From positions 4,650,001 to 4,714,000 of the forward strand of contig NC_026658.2 in the NCBI RefSeq assembly GCF_000004075.3: a stretch of 64,000 bases of DNA, given 5' to 3'. The notes under the pieces are model-generated. The model did no database searches and was not told the origin of the DNA. It was given only the letters and a program-made list of their open reading frames with translations. Positions within the stretch are counted from its first letter, which is position 1. The number at the start of each line of letters is the position of its first letter. Positions 26,879-37,593 of this stretch are shown piece after piece. Both the position numbers and the translations under genes were made by a program. Origin of the DNA: Cucumis sativus (lineage: Eukaryota; Streptophyta; Magnoliopsida; Cucurbitales; Cucurbitaceae).

Positions 26879-27898
26879 GTACTTATACATGAACTTTCTC
26901 ATTTGTAAGAATTAGTTCCAACAATTAATTTTATTTTAGTCTCACAAGACTTAGAAAAAAAAAGTCTGAAAATCTTAAACTTCTTAAGTTGACGGTGTAT
27001 ATATCATAATGAGTTAAGCAATTTCGATCTAAAGAGTTGAATTCAAACCCCTTTGTTAAATTGTTAATGGTCTCTTTTGACATTAGATAATATTAAATAA
27101 AATAGAGAAGTAAAAGAGATTTAAGCCAATAATAAATTATTTTTACAATCGGTTAAAATTAAATATCATTTTTAATATATTCAAACAAAAATACAACCAA
27201 TATATCTAAAGGTTTGAGAGTTCATTTCAAAATTTGTTATTCTTCCAACTAAAACTACAATATTTTCATTTAGTTACAAAAGCATAAGCAATATATATAG
27301 TATTTTTTTAGAAATTGAACAATTAAAATCTTAATTAATTAAGGTGGTATATATTACCACTAATACACACCAAATTAAATTATTTTTTAGCACTATCTAA
27401 AGTATTGATATGGTGATGGGTGGTTTGTAGAAGCAATCTTCATGGCATAATCCTTAACATAAACTTTATTATAAATTAGACTCATACTAAAAAATAATAA
27501 TGATATTTGTCGGTTAAATATTGTTTTTGTTTTTGTACTTGTCAACTCAACGAGCAGTTGAAATATATATACTCTTTTCTTTAAATTTTGAGATTTTAAA
27601 TGGAGAGATAATTTGGCTAATTAAGTGTGATATTTAGTTTATTATTTATTGGTTCGTTAGTTATGAATGCTGGAGATTCTTTTTATTATTGAAGACCTTG
27701 TAACGTTGTTCACTTTGAACATATTTCGATTAATATTGAATTATATATACTTTAAAAAAATCAATATATAGAACACAATCTTATATTAATTAATTTATTT
27801 ATTTACAATGCACTGAATTTCATAGGCTTACATAAACTGAATTTAATTTGGTATTAATTAAAATTAGAGTATAATTTGATGGAATAGTAATGAAGGTT

Positions 27899-28714
27899 TT
27901 ATGGTCGACCACCAGGGGTTCCTCTTCTTGGCTCATGACTTGGGTTAGCACTTGGTTCGTTATAATCCATTAATATTTCTTCTTCATTTCCGAGTATCTT
28001 TCTCATAACTTTTCCTTTTGATCTCCCAATTCTCATCTGCCAAATATTTTACAAGCAAAGTTATATATTTTGCATTTTAAACACAAGCTAATATTTTGCA
28101 TTTAAAATAACTATACTAATAATTAATGAGAAAAATATTAAATTATGTAATTATAATATTTTATATATACCTGACCACAAGGGTTACTGTGTTCTTCATT
28201 TAAACCCTCCTTCAAGCTCATACCTGCATGAACTCCTTCTGCAATGAAATATATATATCATCATCATCATCAAATCAGTTCCTTACTTTTCTAGATTCAA
28301 ATTTTTGCTCGAAAATTAAAATAGAATTGTTAGAAGTAAGCATAATTTAACAAAAGGTAATGTTAATAATATTCACATTATTGTTGGGTCAAATAACTTA
28401 AATCTTAATCGATATATAGGAACATTTATCTCTAGAGATAGATTGAAAGAGTTTGGTTTTCCTCCTTCCGTAGTTTGTAGGTTAGTTGTTTTAATCTTGG
28501 CATTAAAAAATTGGAGATATTTATAAATATAAGAAAAGATCGTTAAGGATATATTTTGTTGTATTATATTTGTAAATAAGACAACATTTTAAAGTTATAA
28601 ACTTTAAGAAATGAGGAGAAAATCAAAGAGAAAAATACCTGAATAGTTAAGGGAAGAGATGAAGAAGAGGATGGAGATGAGAATGAAGGTGTTAAGTAGA
28701 ATATTGGAAGCCAT
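27899..28714 (-). CDS. PSY: PSY-type secreted tyrosine-sulfated peptide precursor, copy 2 (93 aa, 3 exons)
   Basis: Exons on the minus strand: 28714-28639, 28238-28171, 28036-27899; GT-AG junctions, in phase, 93 codons plus stop. Residues 1-24 form a signal peptide (MASNILLNTFILISILFFIS). The middle has GMSLKEGLNEEHSNPCGQ with Cys46. A basic segment RIGRSKGKVMRKILG and an acidic run NEEEILM lead to DYNEPSANPSHEP at 72-84. This differs little from the Arabidopsis PSY1 core, which I recall as DYGDPSANPKHDP; Y73 is the expected sulfated residue and acidic residues just before it are what TPST prefers. RRGTPGGRP closes the protein. In PSY1 the peptide ends soon after the core, so this tail, shared with copy 1, is extra. 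The gene would be secreted and act as an apoplastic growth signal. Spacing to copy 1 is about 4.8 kb, same strand: a tandem duplication. Confidence 0.9.
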
Positions 28715-28821
28715 TGGTGCTTTGAGGTTAGTTATTGATGAGTGATATTAAATGAGAGAGTTATGTGTATATATATATAGATTGATGAGATTGGAGAATA
28801 AAAATAGGGTTTAATTGATTT

Positions 28822-28827
28822 TATATA
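28822..28827 (-). promoter_or_regulatory. Putative TATA box of PSY copy 2
   Basis: The minus strand reads CTCTATATAAAATC about 110 nt before the ATG at 28714, matching the copy 1 TATA context. A second TA run at 28766-28779 is closer to the start and could compete. Confidence 0.55.
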
Positions 28828-28845
28828 GAGAGAAAAGAAGAGAGA

Positions 28846-28864
28846 ATTAATTAATTAATTAATT
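28846..28864. repeat. (TTAA)n microsatellite in PSY copy 2 upstream region
   Basis: Four to five ATTA units just upstream of the putative TATA box; a (GA)n run follows at 28908-28921. Confidence 0.85.
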
Positions 28865-28959
28865 GAATAAGGTATGGAAGGTGTTAAGATATAATTATAA
28901 TGTGGGAGAGAGAGAGAGAGATGGCATAAAAGAGAAGTGTTATTGTGATGATGAAAGTG

Positions 28960-29020
28960 TCCATTAAAGGCTTCACTTCAAATGTAATGATCTATAATCC
29001 ACTACCTGGGAAAAGTCAAC
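28960..29020 (-). promoter_or_regulatory. Proximal conserved promoter block of PSY copy 2
   Basis: Carries tccattaaaggcttca, tgtaatgat, atccactacctggg and aaagtcaac in the same order as 23305-23394 of copy 1, 245-306 nt before the start codon. The W-box core is kept. Confidence 0.7.
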
Positions 29021-30232
29021 AGCTTTCTCAAGGATATATTTTATTTTATTTTTAAAGAGCTAATTAATTATGTATTAAAACAATTTACTTAATCACCTCT
29101 TTGTTTAAATTAATTGCTAGTTGACTGCTTTTCTCTATTCAGTTTTCAGCTTAATTGTAGAGAATTTAGGGCTTATAGAACGTTATTGCTATGTTAATAA
29201 CTTTTTTTTACCTTAAATTCACTTTAGTCTAATGTTTGCTTTTCATTTTATTTGGTCTTGGAATATCATGCACCATATCTTGTTAACCATGTAAAAAAGT
29301 GGAAGTGATTTACCAATTATGTGTATAGACCCACCTCATAATTGTTGTTATGTTATTAATTTTTATTGAAATTAAAATAAAATTTTGATTTACATGCAAA
29401 CAATAATATTTATTTTTTAAAGTTCACCCAAGATTAAAAATGGTAAAATCTAGGTCTAGACCTGGATTTAGCACGTCAACATTTTCATGCAACACAATCA
29501 TGTCATCCTTACTTGTCTTGAAGGCTTCTAAGAATGAAAATTATTTTCATAAATCAACAAGGGGTCATTTCAACATGTTTTATCGTCAAGAAAATTTTCA
29601 GGAGATCATCGAACAAAGTATTGTTCAAAATAAGCACACTTGACTTTGGAGTCTTTATGATTGAGTTATCAAAGATCAAGAACGTGCACCTTCCTGATAT
29701 ATATATGTAGTAACTTTCATCAACTATTTTAGGTCTTTTTTGGATTGGATCATACTTTCATATCTTCAAAATCAATCTATTCAATGAAACGTGATCTTCA
29801 ATTCATTTATATATTCTCCTTCTAAACTCAAGACGTTATACAATTAAGCATATAGAACCAAGAACATGAAAACAAACTTGAAAGTTGTAAACTAATCATC
29901 AAATTGAAGTAGCAGAATAAAAAGTTTATAAATAAATATACAGAACAAACAATATACATGAGAGCAATTCAAAAGACCTACACAAAAAAAGGGGTAGGGA
30001 GAGATATTAGTAACTAAAATTTGGATGAGCTATGCCTATTAGCTCAGCATTATGACAAACTTAACCATATATATTGGTTTTTGTAATATATTAACCCATA
30101 GCCCCATATCATATCACATCCATCATTCACAATTTAATCTATATCTTTTTCAACTAATTAAAACTTCCCATTATATATCTTAGGTTATTAAAATAAAAAT
30201 TGCACATCATTAACTCAAATTTTAAATCATAT

Positions 30233-30234
<2 letters not shown>

Positions 30235-30283
<49 letters not shown>
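30235..30283. repeat. (TA)n microsatellite
   Basis: About 24 TA units between the proximal and distal conserved blocks of PSY copy 2. This expansion helps explain why its distal block lies farther out (about 1.9 kb) than in copy 1. Confidence 0.95.
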
Positions 30284-30287
<4 letters not shown>

Positions 30288-30561
30288 GAAACCTTAAAAA
30301 TTGAAAATGCAATCAACCCTTTTTATTAATAATATTTTAAAAGACCAATAATTCAAAAGTTTAATAATCCAATGATAAATAATATATGGGTAAGATCAGT
30401 ACTTGACTTGATAAATATTATGGAAAAAGGTTAATTTTAAATGAACGACAATATAATTATTTTAATAATATAGTGAGATGGTATGTATTATGAATTAAAT
30501 TAAAAGAATTGATTAGCAAACACTTTCAATTAATAATTAATTTTGTGAATAATATGTATGT

Positions 30562-30635
30562 GAATGATTCATGTTTTAGAATTTTTATAGAGTTGTTGGG
30601 TCAGCTACACGTGTGTTAGGCATCATTCCATTAAA
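30562..30635 (-). promoter_or_regulatory. Distal conserved block with G-box, PSY copy 2
   Basis: Contains gattcatgttttag, ACACGTGT (30607-30614) and gttaggcatcattccatt, matching 24357-24440. It is about 1.9 kb upstream of the start codon. Confidence 0.65.
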
Positions 30636-31058
30636 AGATCACATATATATATAGTTCACTTTACAAATCCCATATTAACTTTCCATTTATATATATCTTA
30701 TAATAAAATAAACATATATTTCAATCTGTAAAATTTGGTCAATTAATCTATTTAAACTTTTAAATATTCATAGTTTTTGGCTCCGTCCATTATTGTAGGG
30801 GAAGTAGGAGTGTGATAGTTAGTATCATGAAAAAAAGTTAAACTTGCCAAAACTTTGTTTTAGTTGTCATTGATGATTTTAAGAGGGTTAATATTAAGTT
30901 TACCGAATATTAGTTTTATAAAAAAATGAAGTTGTTTTTAGTAGACAATTGTGAGATGAGAGATTCAACCTCCCAAATTATGGCTAAGCTAAACGTAGTT
31001 TGAGAAGAAAAATAAAATTTAGATTTAAATTAGAAAAAAGAAATGAAGTGGATGAATT

Positions 31059-31080
31059 GGGGTTGGGGTTGGGGTTGGGG
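31059..31080 (+). repeat. (GGGGTT)4 tract, potential G-quadruplex
   Basis: Four runs of GGGG separated by TT, an exact match to the G3+N1-7 quadruplex pattern. It stands alone in AT-rich DNA and has the look of a telomere-like repeat, but the plant telomere unit is TTTAGGG, so it is not a telomere remnant. Confidence 0.9.
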
Positions 31081-34000
31081 TTGTACCCTAAATGAATTGA
31101 TTAAGGAGAAAAATGATGAATAAAGATTCCAAAGGTTAAGTTTGCTTCAATAAATGAAGCTTGTCTACAAACAAAGAAGCAAGAATGGCCCTCTTTCCTC
31201 TTCACTTCACAAAATATACATATCTTTTTGTTACACCAAATACCCATAAATTGCCTTATCCTCTTCTTCTTGTGTGTGCTTATACTTTAATTTTGCCCCA
31301 ATAATCTTTCTTCTTTCTTTCTTTTCTCTCCTCCACTTCATAATTATTGTACTTCACCATTAATTACTTTTCTTCTTCTTTTAATTTATTTCTAGTACAA
31401 ACTGATCCTTTTTTATGTCCAAATTATAATGAAAGTAATGCTCATAATTATCCACACAAGAACCAGATTAGTTTTACAAATTTTAATTTGTAATCATTTG
31501 TGCTTTTCTAATTTTAAATTTGTAACAATGTAGCTAAATTTTTAACGTGTTATTTTCAAATTTATAATGATAAAGTCCTAAAGAATCTATATCAAATTTA
31601 ATTGTCATTTTTTTAACCAACTTAGTATATTTATATTTATAAACAAACTTATGATAAGAAATTTCATTAAGTATTAATAATATATTATAAGACAAAAAAT
31701 ACTCTTTTTGATCTAGGAGACTGGAGGTTTATATCTACTTAAAACTCTCAAGTTTGAAAACAAATCATTTTTTATATAAACACTTTTAAATGGTTGTTGA
31801 CTTAACAAAATGATTACTAGATTGTTATTCGGTGATGTGGGCATTAATTGTATTGTAAAAATAAAGAAAATGTGTTGAAAATATTTTAAAGTAAAAAACA
31901 ACCGTGTGCATGCGCCATAATACAGCACGAAAAGCTTGTGTTGTGAACAGTGAAATGGTGTTGTTTAACTATGCTTGCTTCATGAAGATGGTGGGATTAA
32001 TCCCTTGCCCGCAACAACACCCAAGCGTATGAAATTCCATCGAACCAGATTTTAGTATCGCTAACCATCAAATGATCTCAAAAGCCTCACCCATGATGCA
32101 AATAATAGCAAACAGTCTGCCACGAACATTATCATCTGCACTATCACAAACGTAAAAATTTTGGAATCTCTACATTATTTCCTTTTCAATATTCATTTTC
32201 CAAAAGAAATTGAAAGTAGTGGAAGATTGTGTGTGGACAGACGATATGATATATTCGAAAACCCAGTAGTAAAAAATTTGCTCCTTTTTTTGTACTGTAA
32301 TTAATGAGGACTCAGCCACAGTTCACGTTGTTGAAGCTTTTGGTAATGGTAATTGAGGGGTAGGGCATATAGAGAGTATTGTTTTAAGCTTTTAAATATT
32401 TGAATTAAACACCTATTATTTATTTTTAAATGTTTGTGGAAGATAACTTGACACATCATCTTACATAAGCATATAATGGTTTGGTAAGCATTTAGTTGTT
32501 GACTTCAAGTTAAAACGAAACAATTTAGAAGTATTTACCAAATGTACGATGGAGTAAGGTGTTTCTTCCGAAACCAAGTAAACATAAACTTCAAACCTAC
32601 ACCAAATGTGTATTTTTCTCTATATATATTATATGATATGGACTTATCATCAGTACAAAGACTATCATATTTGGTAGTTTGGCAAATTAATTCTTTTTAC
32701 TTATTCAATAAACTTTTGGGTGCATGACATTTTGTTTTAGTTTATATACTTATCAATTTTCATATCACTTTCCTTTCACTTTCCTTTGTTATTTTTCATA
32801 AATTAAAATAATTTATAGTCTAAGGATGAATCAGAATATAAGTGGAATGAATAATTTAATGTTCTTTTCTTTCCTTTTTTTTAAGATAATTTGGGAGAGA
32901 TGTAATTATAAGAAAGGAAGAAAAAAGAAAAAGAAGATTAGAGAGTTAATAAGTACTAAAAATATTGCATGTTTCATAAGGTTTCAACTTTCACTTAAAA
33001 AAATATCATAATTATATCACCCTTTTAATTTAATTTTAAGATATATATATAGTACTTAAAAGGATCATGTCAATATAATCCCAAATTATTATTATATTTG
33101 ATAAGAATTTGATTAGTTTAATATAAAATTATAAAAAGCCGAAAATAAGTAATACAATGAATAATATCCTCTGAATACGTTGAGAATGATAATTAATTGA
33201 GAGAGTAGCTAAGGAAACAGAAAAAACAAAAATAACACATAAGGCTTTGTTAACCCAGTTCGACATTAACCACCTACGTGTAGAAAGTTACTTAGCTCAG
33301 ATAAAAAATATTATTAAGATTCAAAAAAGCAAGCAACAACACTCTTAAGTTATAACAAAAACTTAATCAAACACAGACTCTGAATTTGTGTTTGAATCTT
33401 TTTAAAGTTACTCAAGTTTTTCTTGAATTAATTGACTACATTTCAACTATTTCAGTATTCCTTCATATTTCTGACGTAAAAACCACTGGCAAAACTTTAG
33501 TAATTCATTCTCATAAATGAGACAATTCAACTATTTTCACAAACAATAATTCTTCCATGAAGAAGACAATTCGACTACTTTCACAAATAATAATTCTTCA
33601 GGAGAGAACTTCTCTAAAACCAATTTTTCGTCAATGCACACACGGAACTAAGCCAATAGTTTAGCTATTTAAAGATCACGATAATATGTCTTATAACTTC
33701 TTTATGCAAAGATATAAATAAAATATTACTATTACGAAGGAAAATCTTTTATCTTTAAATAATATTATTTATTTAAATAATTACGTTAATAAAAAAAGAA
33801 CTTATTGTTAAAATACCCCACGAAAGCAATTAAGAAAGGAAATTATGTTAGACGGAAAAAAAAATTATTTACAAAATATAACAAAAAAAAATTAAATAAA
33901 GTTGAGAAGATGTAATGCTATATTTTAGGTTTGGACGGATATCTTTTGGTACTAACATGCTAAATGGAAAGCACTACTCATCACCGTGTATCTCACCTCC

Positions 34001-35251
34001 ACCTCCTTCCAGCAATTCTTGTTTTTTCTCTTTCTGATTTTCTTGGTTCGACTCTTGTCTGGTTTGGGATTTTTCACTTTCTAACTTCGGGATTTTTCCC
34101 TTTCCACTTTCTTTCCTTGTTTAGGTAGGCAGTGATGACTAGTACTCTGTGTTTAGCAAGTTACATCATTTAGTTTCAAGGCATGTATAAGCTTTATCCC
34201 TTCAAACACCCATTGTGTCCCTCTTTTTCTATTTATTTTAGCAAATGACCAAGGTTCGAGTTCCAAATGTTGATTCCTACTTTACACACACATATATACA
34301 AGTACTTTTATAGCAAATTAATAATATTTCTCTACACTTATAAGCTCGTGTGCCATATCAATTTTAATTTTAATTTTTGGGTGGTATCAATAATAAATGA
34401 CACAAGTATAAAAATATAAATATTAAAGGTTAAACTGTGAATTTCATCTCTACAATTTGGAGAAATTTATAATTTAAGTTTTTTCATTATCATTGTGGCC
34501 AAATTTGCAATTTATCCAATATTATTAAATATCAAATAACCAGCCCTCTTAATGTTTTTTTGTTACAATGTTGGCATGAGGGCAGTCCTATAGAGAATGA
34601 TCACGCATATAATTAAACTTACATTTTTACATAGAAAAATTATTTAGTGAAGCTCATTTGATTCTCTACCTAAAATAAAATGTTGGATAGAACAAAGTTT
34701 CTATAGTAATTAACTTAATCCTACTGTTAAAATGTAAAATTAGAACCAAACTCGAATATGTCCCGATAGAAGCTCAACCAAAGTCTAAATCGTGCCAACC
34801 TTAGTACATATCAATTGGTTAAAACAAGCATCTTTGACTAATCGGTAAAGCATTTTAATTTTCCTGCTCCTAGGTATTATATCAAGCTCGAAAAGAGAAA
34901 AACAAAATAGGCAATCAAACTCAAATATTAGGATAAGGGCTTAAAACATTTTTTCAAACAGTATAACACACACTATTGATCTTTCTTTTCTTAGCTAAAT
35001 GATTTCAGTTAAAGGCAGCAAAGATTAATAAGAGATAATGCAAATTGATCCATGGTTGGAAAAGGTTTACACAAACACACAACACAGTTTTTATGGTTTC
35101 ACAACACACTTCATAAGTTGTTCCATAGAGAAACAAAAAAAAAAAAAAACATAATATCTCATCCAACACACAGATTTAAGATAGATGTCGTGATGAAAAG
35201 AGTCAAACTCAAGAACACCACCACCAAGGGGGTGGGGAGTAGAATGGGCTT

Positions 35252-37593
35252 TCAGCTCTCAGAGCTGCAAGACGTCTCTTCGGACGAACTATTATCGTGA
35301 TGAAGCCGCTTCATCTCCTCGTATGCCCACTCGAGTCCAGGACAATAGTGGAGTGGAGGATTAAATCTGCAGTCATTGATGTCATCTGGTAAGAATGCAC
35401 CATTTTCCACAAGGAACTTCACAGCTTCCTTCCTTCTCTCTTTAGCTGCACTGTGTAGAGGTGTCCCTGGAGGTAATTGTCAACATAATGAATGTTGTTT
35501 AGGATCTTCGAAGGACCAACATTTTATATATCCTTACCCATCCTATTTGCTAATATGTTTAGGTACTTTCAGGTCAAGTAATTCTGGTTGTTTATCGACA
35601 TCTGGCTTAGGGAAATATAGGAGTTTTACAAGCCCAACACCACCGTAAGCCTATAGTCTATGTCTCAACGGTGCCACCCCCTTGCTCCTCAAAACATGTT
35701 ACCAATACCAACACAATATTTACTAGTGCAGGAGCAAAAAAAATGAAATTATAATCAAAATTCTGCTAGACGTTCAAAAGCCAAGACTGTCGTGTAGCCC
35801 AGGAGCAAAAAAAATGAAATTATAATCAAAATTCTGCTAGACGTTCAAAAGCCAAGACTGTCGTGTAGCCCAGGAGCAAAAAAATGATAATTTACCCAAC
35901 ATAACTAAGTTAAGAGGCAGAATAGAAAGAATGTGGGAAGTAAGACATCCGAAGGTGGGAATGGGTGGGCAATGATCATCATTTCCTGCCCCCATTTCCA
36001 TCCCCAATTTCATTACTCGTCCACACATGATGTAGCCTAAGCTCAAGGAGTAGTTCTCCAAGAACCAAAATTGTAATCTTCTCGAGGAATCCTCCAAAAA
36101 CAAAGATTGTAAATCTTTTTATTGAAATATGATAATATGTTTCATACAAGAGGGGAAGGTAAAAAGGGAATCCAACCTAGAATATTAACTAATTGTCCAA
36201 TTAACCCCTATTCTTCTTAACATCAATATATATAAAGTAGATGAGGGAAAGGACAAGGAATGGGTGAGGGAAAGGATTTTTTCCATCCCCATCCCCTACT
36301 CCCTAAGATTTTAAAATTTAGCACATGTTAGTTCCCTCCCCTGTATTGGTTTCCAAACTTGCCAATCTTTTTTCCCTACAGCTTCTTTTCTACTGAGCAT
36401 AGGTCACTCGATTCTTATTTAATAGTACAAGTTAGCAAAACTGTTTACAAATTTAATTAAATGGATCACGCTCCATGAGAGATACTTTTCTAGAATTTCA
36501 AATAGCTAATTTGTCAATAAGAATAAAAAAAAATACAAATAAAAATCAATTCCAGATTTGTATTTAGCCAATTCCAAGGGAAATGATCCATTAGAGATAA
36601 AGATACTTACAGCCACAAGCACCTTTGGTTCTAGCATCAATGTTGGCACCACGTTCAAGCAATTCGTCCATCACTTCAAGATGTCCACCCTCGGCAGCAA
36701 GGTGGAGGGGGGTCAACCCCTTCGATTTGGGGCCCCATGCTATTGAATTCACATCCATTCCATCATTGAGCAAACGTTTCACCTGATCAAGAAACCCGTG
36801 AAAGGAAAAAAAACAAAACAAAAGAACGCCTAAGTACCAACCAAGAGACGAAGGATGGGAAAGGACTGCATAGGTTGAGGATAGCAAACATGAGTTTTGA
36901 AGTAAATCTAAATAACTACTTCTACAATTACTTTTCTGTTAAAAGTATTTCTTCCTTGTTAAGATAGTTTTAGTCATGTTATCTAAAACTACACTTGTAA
37001 CTACTAGCTATATAAATAAAGGCATCTCCCTTAGCTGGAGATCAATTCATTCATTAAAAAAAGATGAGTACTGTGGTAGTTTACACCAAGTTTCCTCATT
37101 AAAAATGACCAAGGAGTAAACCACCCCCTCCTTATCTCTTTGTTGGGGCAATTGACAAATATTACCCAACCTCCAAATCCAATTAATAATAAAAGGGAGG
37201 GAGATGATATTTATGTGGAAGCAAACCTTCCCCTTCCCCTCCCCATCCCTTCCTTGTAGAACAATCAGATTCCAACAAGAGAACGTCGGAATGCTAAACT
37301 AAACAAGTATATTAGCGTTTAAAGGTTCAATGACTTTATGTAATCCTATTTCCCATAAAATTAATGACAACATAATTGTAAAGGCATTGAAAAGGTTAAA
37401 ACAAACAACAATTAGATCCAAAGAAAGCAGCAGGGTTAGAAAATTATACAAAATTCACCTCTTTAAGATCACCCTTTCTCGCACCAATGTGGAGGGAAGT
37501 CCATCCCCTATCATCCGTATTGAATACTTCATATCGGAAGGAACGCCTTCTGGAAAGGCTTCGACTAATCGGGCTCCTCTGTTCCTGAGGCAT
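35252..37593 (-). CDS. PIA2: Phytochrome-interacting ankyrin-repeat protein (PIA2-like), 173 aa
   Basis: PIA1/PIA2 are small ankyrin proteins that bind phytochrome and were linked to anthocyanin control and seedling light responses. Exons on the minus strand: 37593-37459, 36782-36611, 35466-35252; GT-AG, phases 0 and 1, 173 codons plus stop. The head is basic (MPQEQRSPISRSLSRRRSF). Ankyrin repeats begin DDRGWTSLHIGARKGDL (about 27-43), KGLTPLHLAAEGGHLEVMDE (about 66-85) and ACGWTPLHSAAKERRKEA (about 100-117). The family signature AFLPDDINDCRFNPPLHYC and GLEWAYEEM follow, then a Ser/Glu-rich tail. The second repeat holds GPKSKG, as in Arabidopsis PIA proteins. The length matches the family (about 175 aa). 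Intron 2 contains a 71-bp tandem duplication and repeat-derived DNA; the coding exons are intact. Confidence 0.92.
35730..35886. repeat. 71-bp tandem duplication in PIA2 intron 2
   Basis: Two perfect or near-perfect copies of a 71-nt unit start at 35730 and 35801 (each opening aggagcaaaaaa and ending cgtgtagccc), with a third copy broken off after about 15 nt at 35872. The identity implies a recent event. Confidence 0.93.
35945..36305. mobile_element. Probable transposon remnant in PIA2 intron 2
   Basis: Holds two blocks of G-run and C-run phrases that pair imperfectly: gggaatgggtgggcaatgat against atcatttcctgcccccattt, and gaatgggtgagggaaagga against tttccatccccatcccc. Such GGGGATGGGG/CCCCATCCCC wording is common in plant LTR-derived sequence. 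No protein domain is visible. Similar G/C-run text recurs in intron 1 at about 37190-37260. Confidence 0.35.
36940..37080 (+). mobile_element. LTR-like promoter fragment in PIA2 intron 1
   Basis: Reads gttaagatagttttagtcatgt-like text followed by a TATA-type phrase, tataaataaaggcatctccct, then ttcattcatt. This is the layout of the U3/R part of a Copia-type LTR. No integrase or reverse transcriptase text is near, and the LTR ends were not resolved. Confidence 0.3.

Larger units (their letters stand above)
23103..27898. other. Spacer between the two PSY genes
   Basis: Apart from the promoter features of copy 1, I see no further gene. The DNA is AT-rich, with TA tracts at 24182-24206 and 26856-26878. 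The 67- and 79-codon overlapping frames at 24887-25180 lie on opposite strands and show no domain. I looked for a third PSY unit (DY..P..N..H.P followed by G-x-P-G-G-R) and found none. Confidence 0.55.
29021..35251. other. Gene-poor intergenic region upstream of PSY copy 2
   Basis: No supported gene. The segment 31920-32160 is less AT-rich and reads partly open on the minus strand (with VRGRLFAIICIMGEAFEII before a stop), which may be a decayed coding fragment of unknown origin. The segment 33220-33310, with gctttgttaacccagttcgacattaac-type wording and cctacgtgtag, resembles the leader of plant LTR elements; this is weak. The right end is the 3' flank of the ankyrin gene. Pure A/T stretches fill the rest. 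Confidence 0.5.

Noticed and set aside
31059..31080. Interstitial telomere remnant
   Set aside because: The unit is GGGGTT, not the plant TTTAGGG, and only four units are present; treated as a simple G-rich repeat.
34830..34875. tRNA-like phrase (gactaatcggtaaagca)
   Set aside because: Resembles a D-arm by chance, but no matching acceptor, anticodon or T-arm follows.
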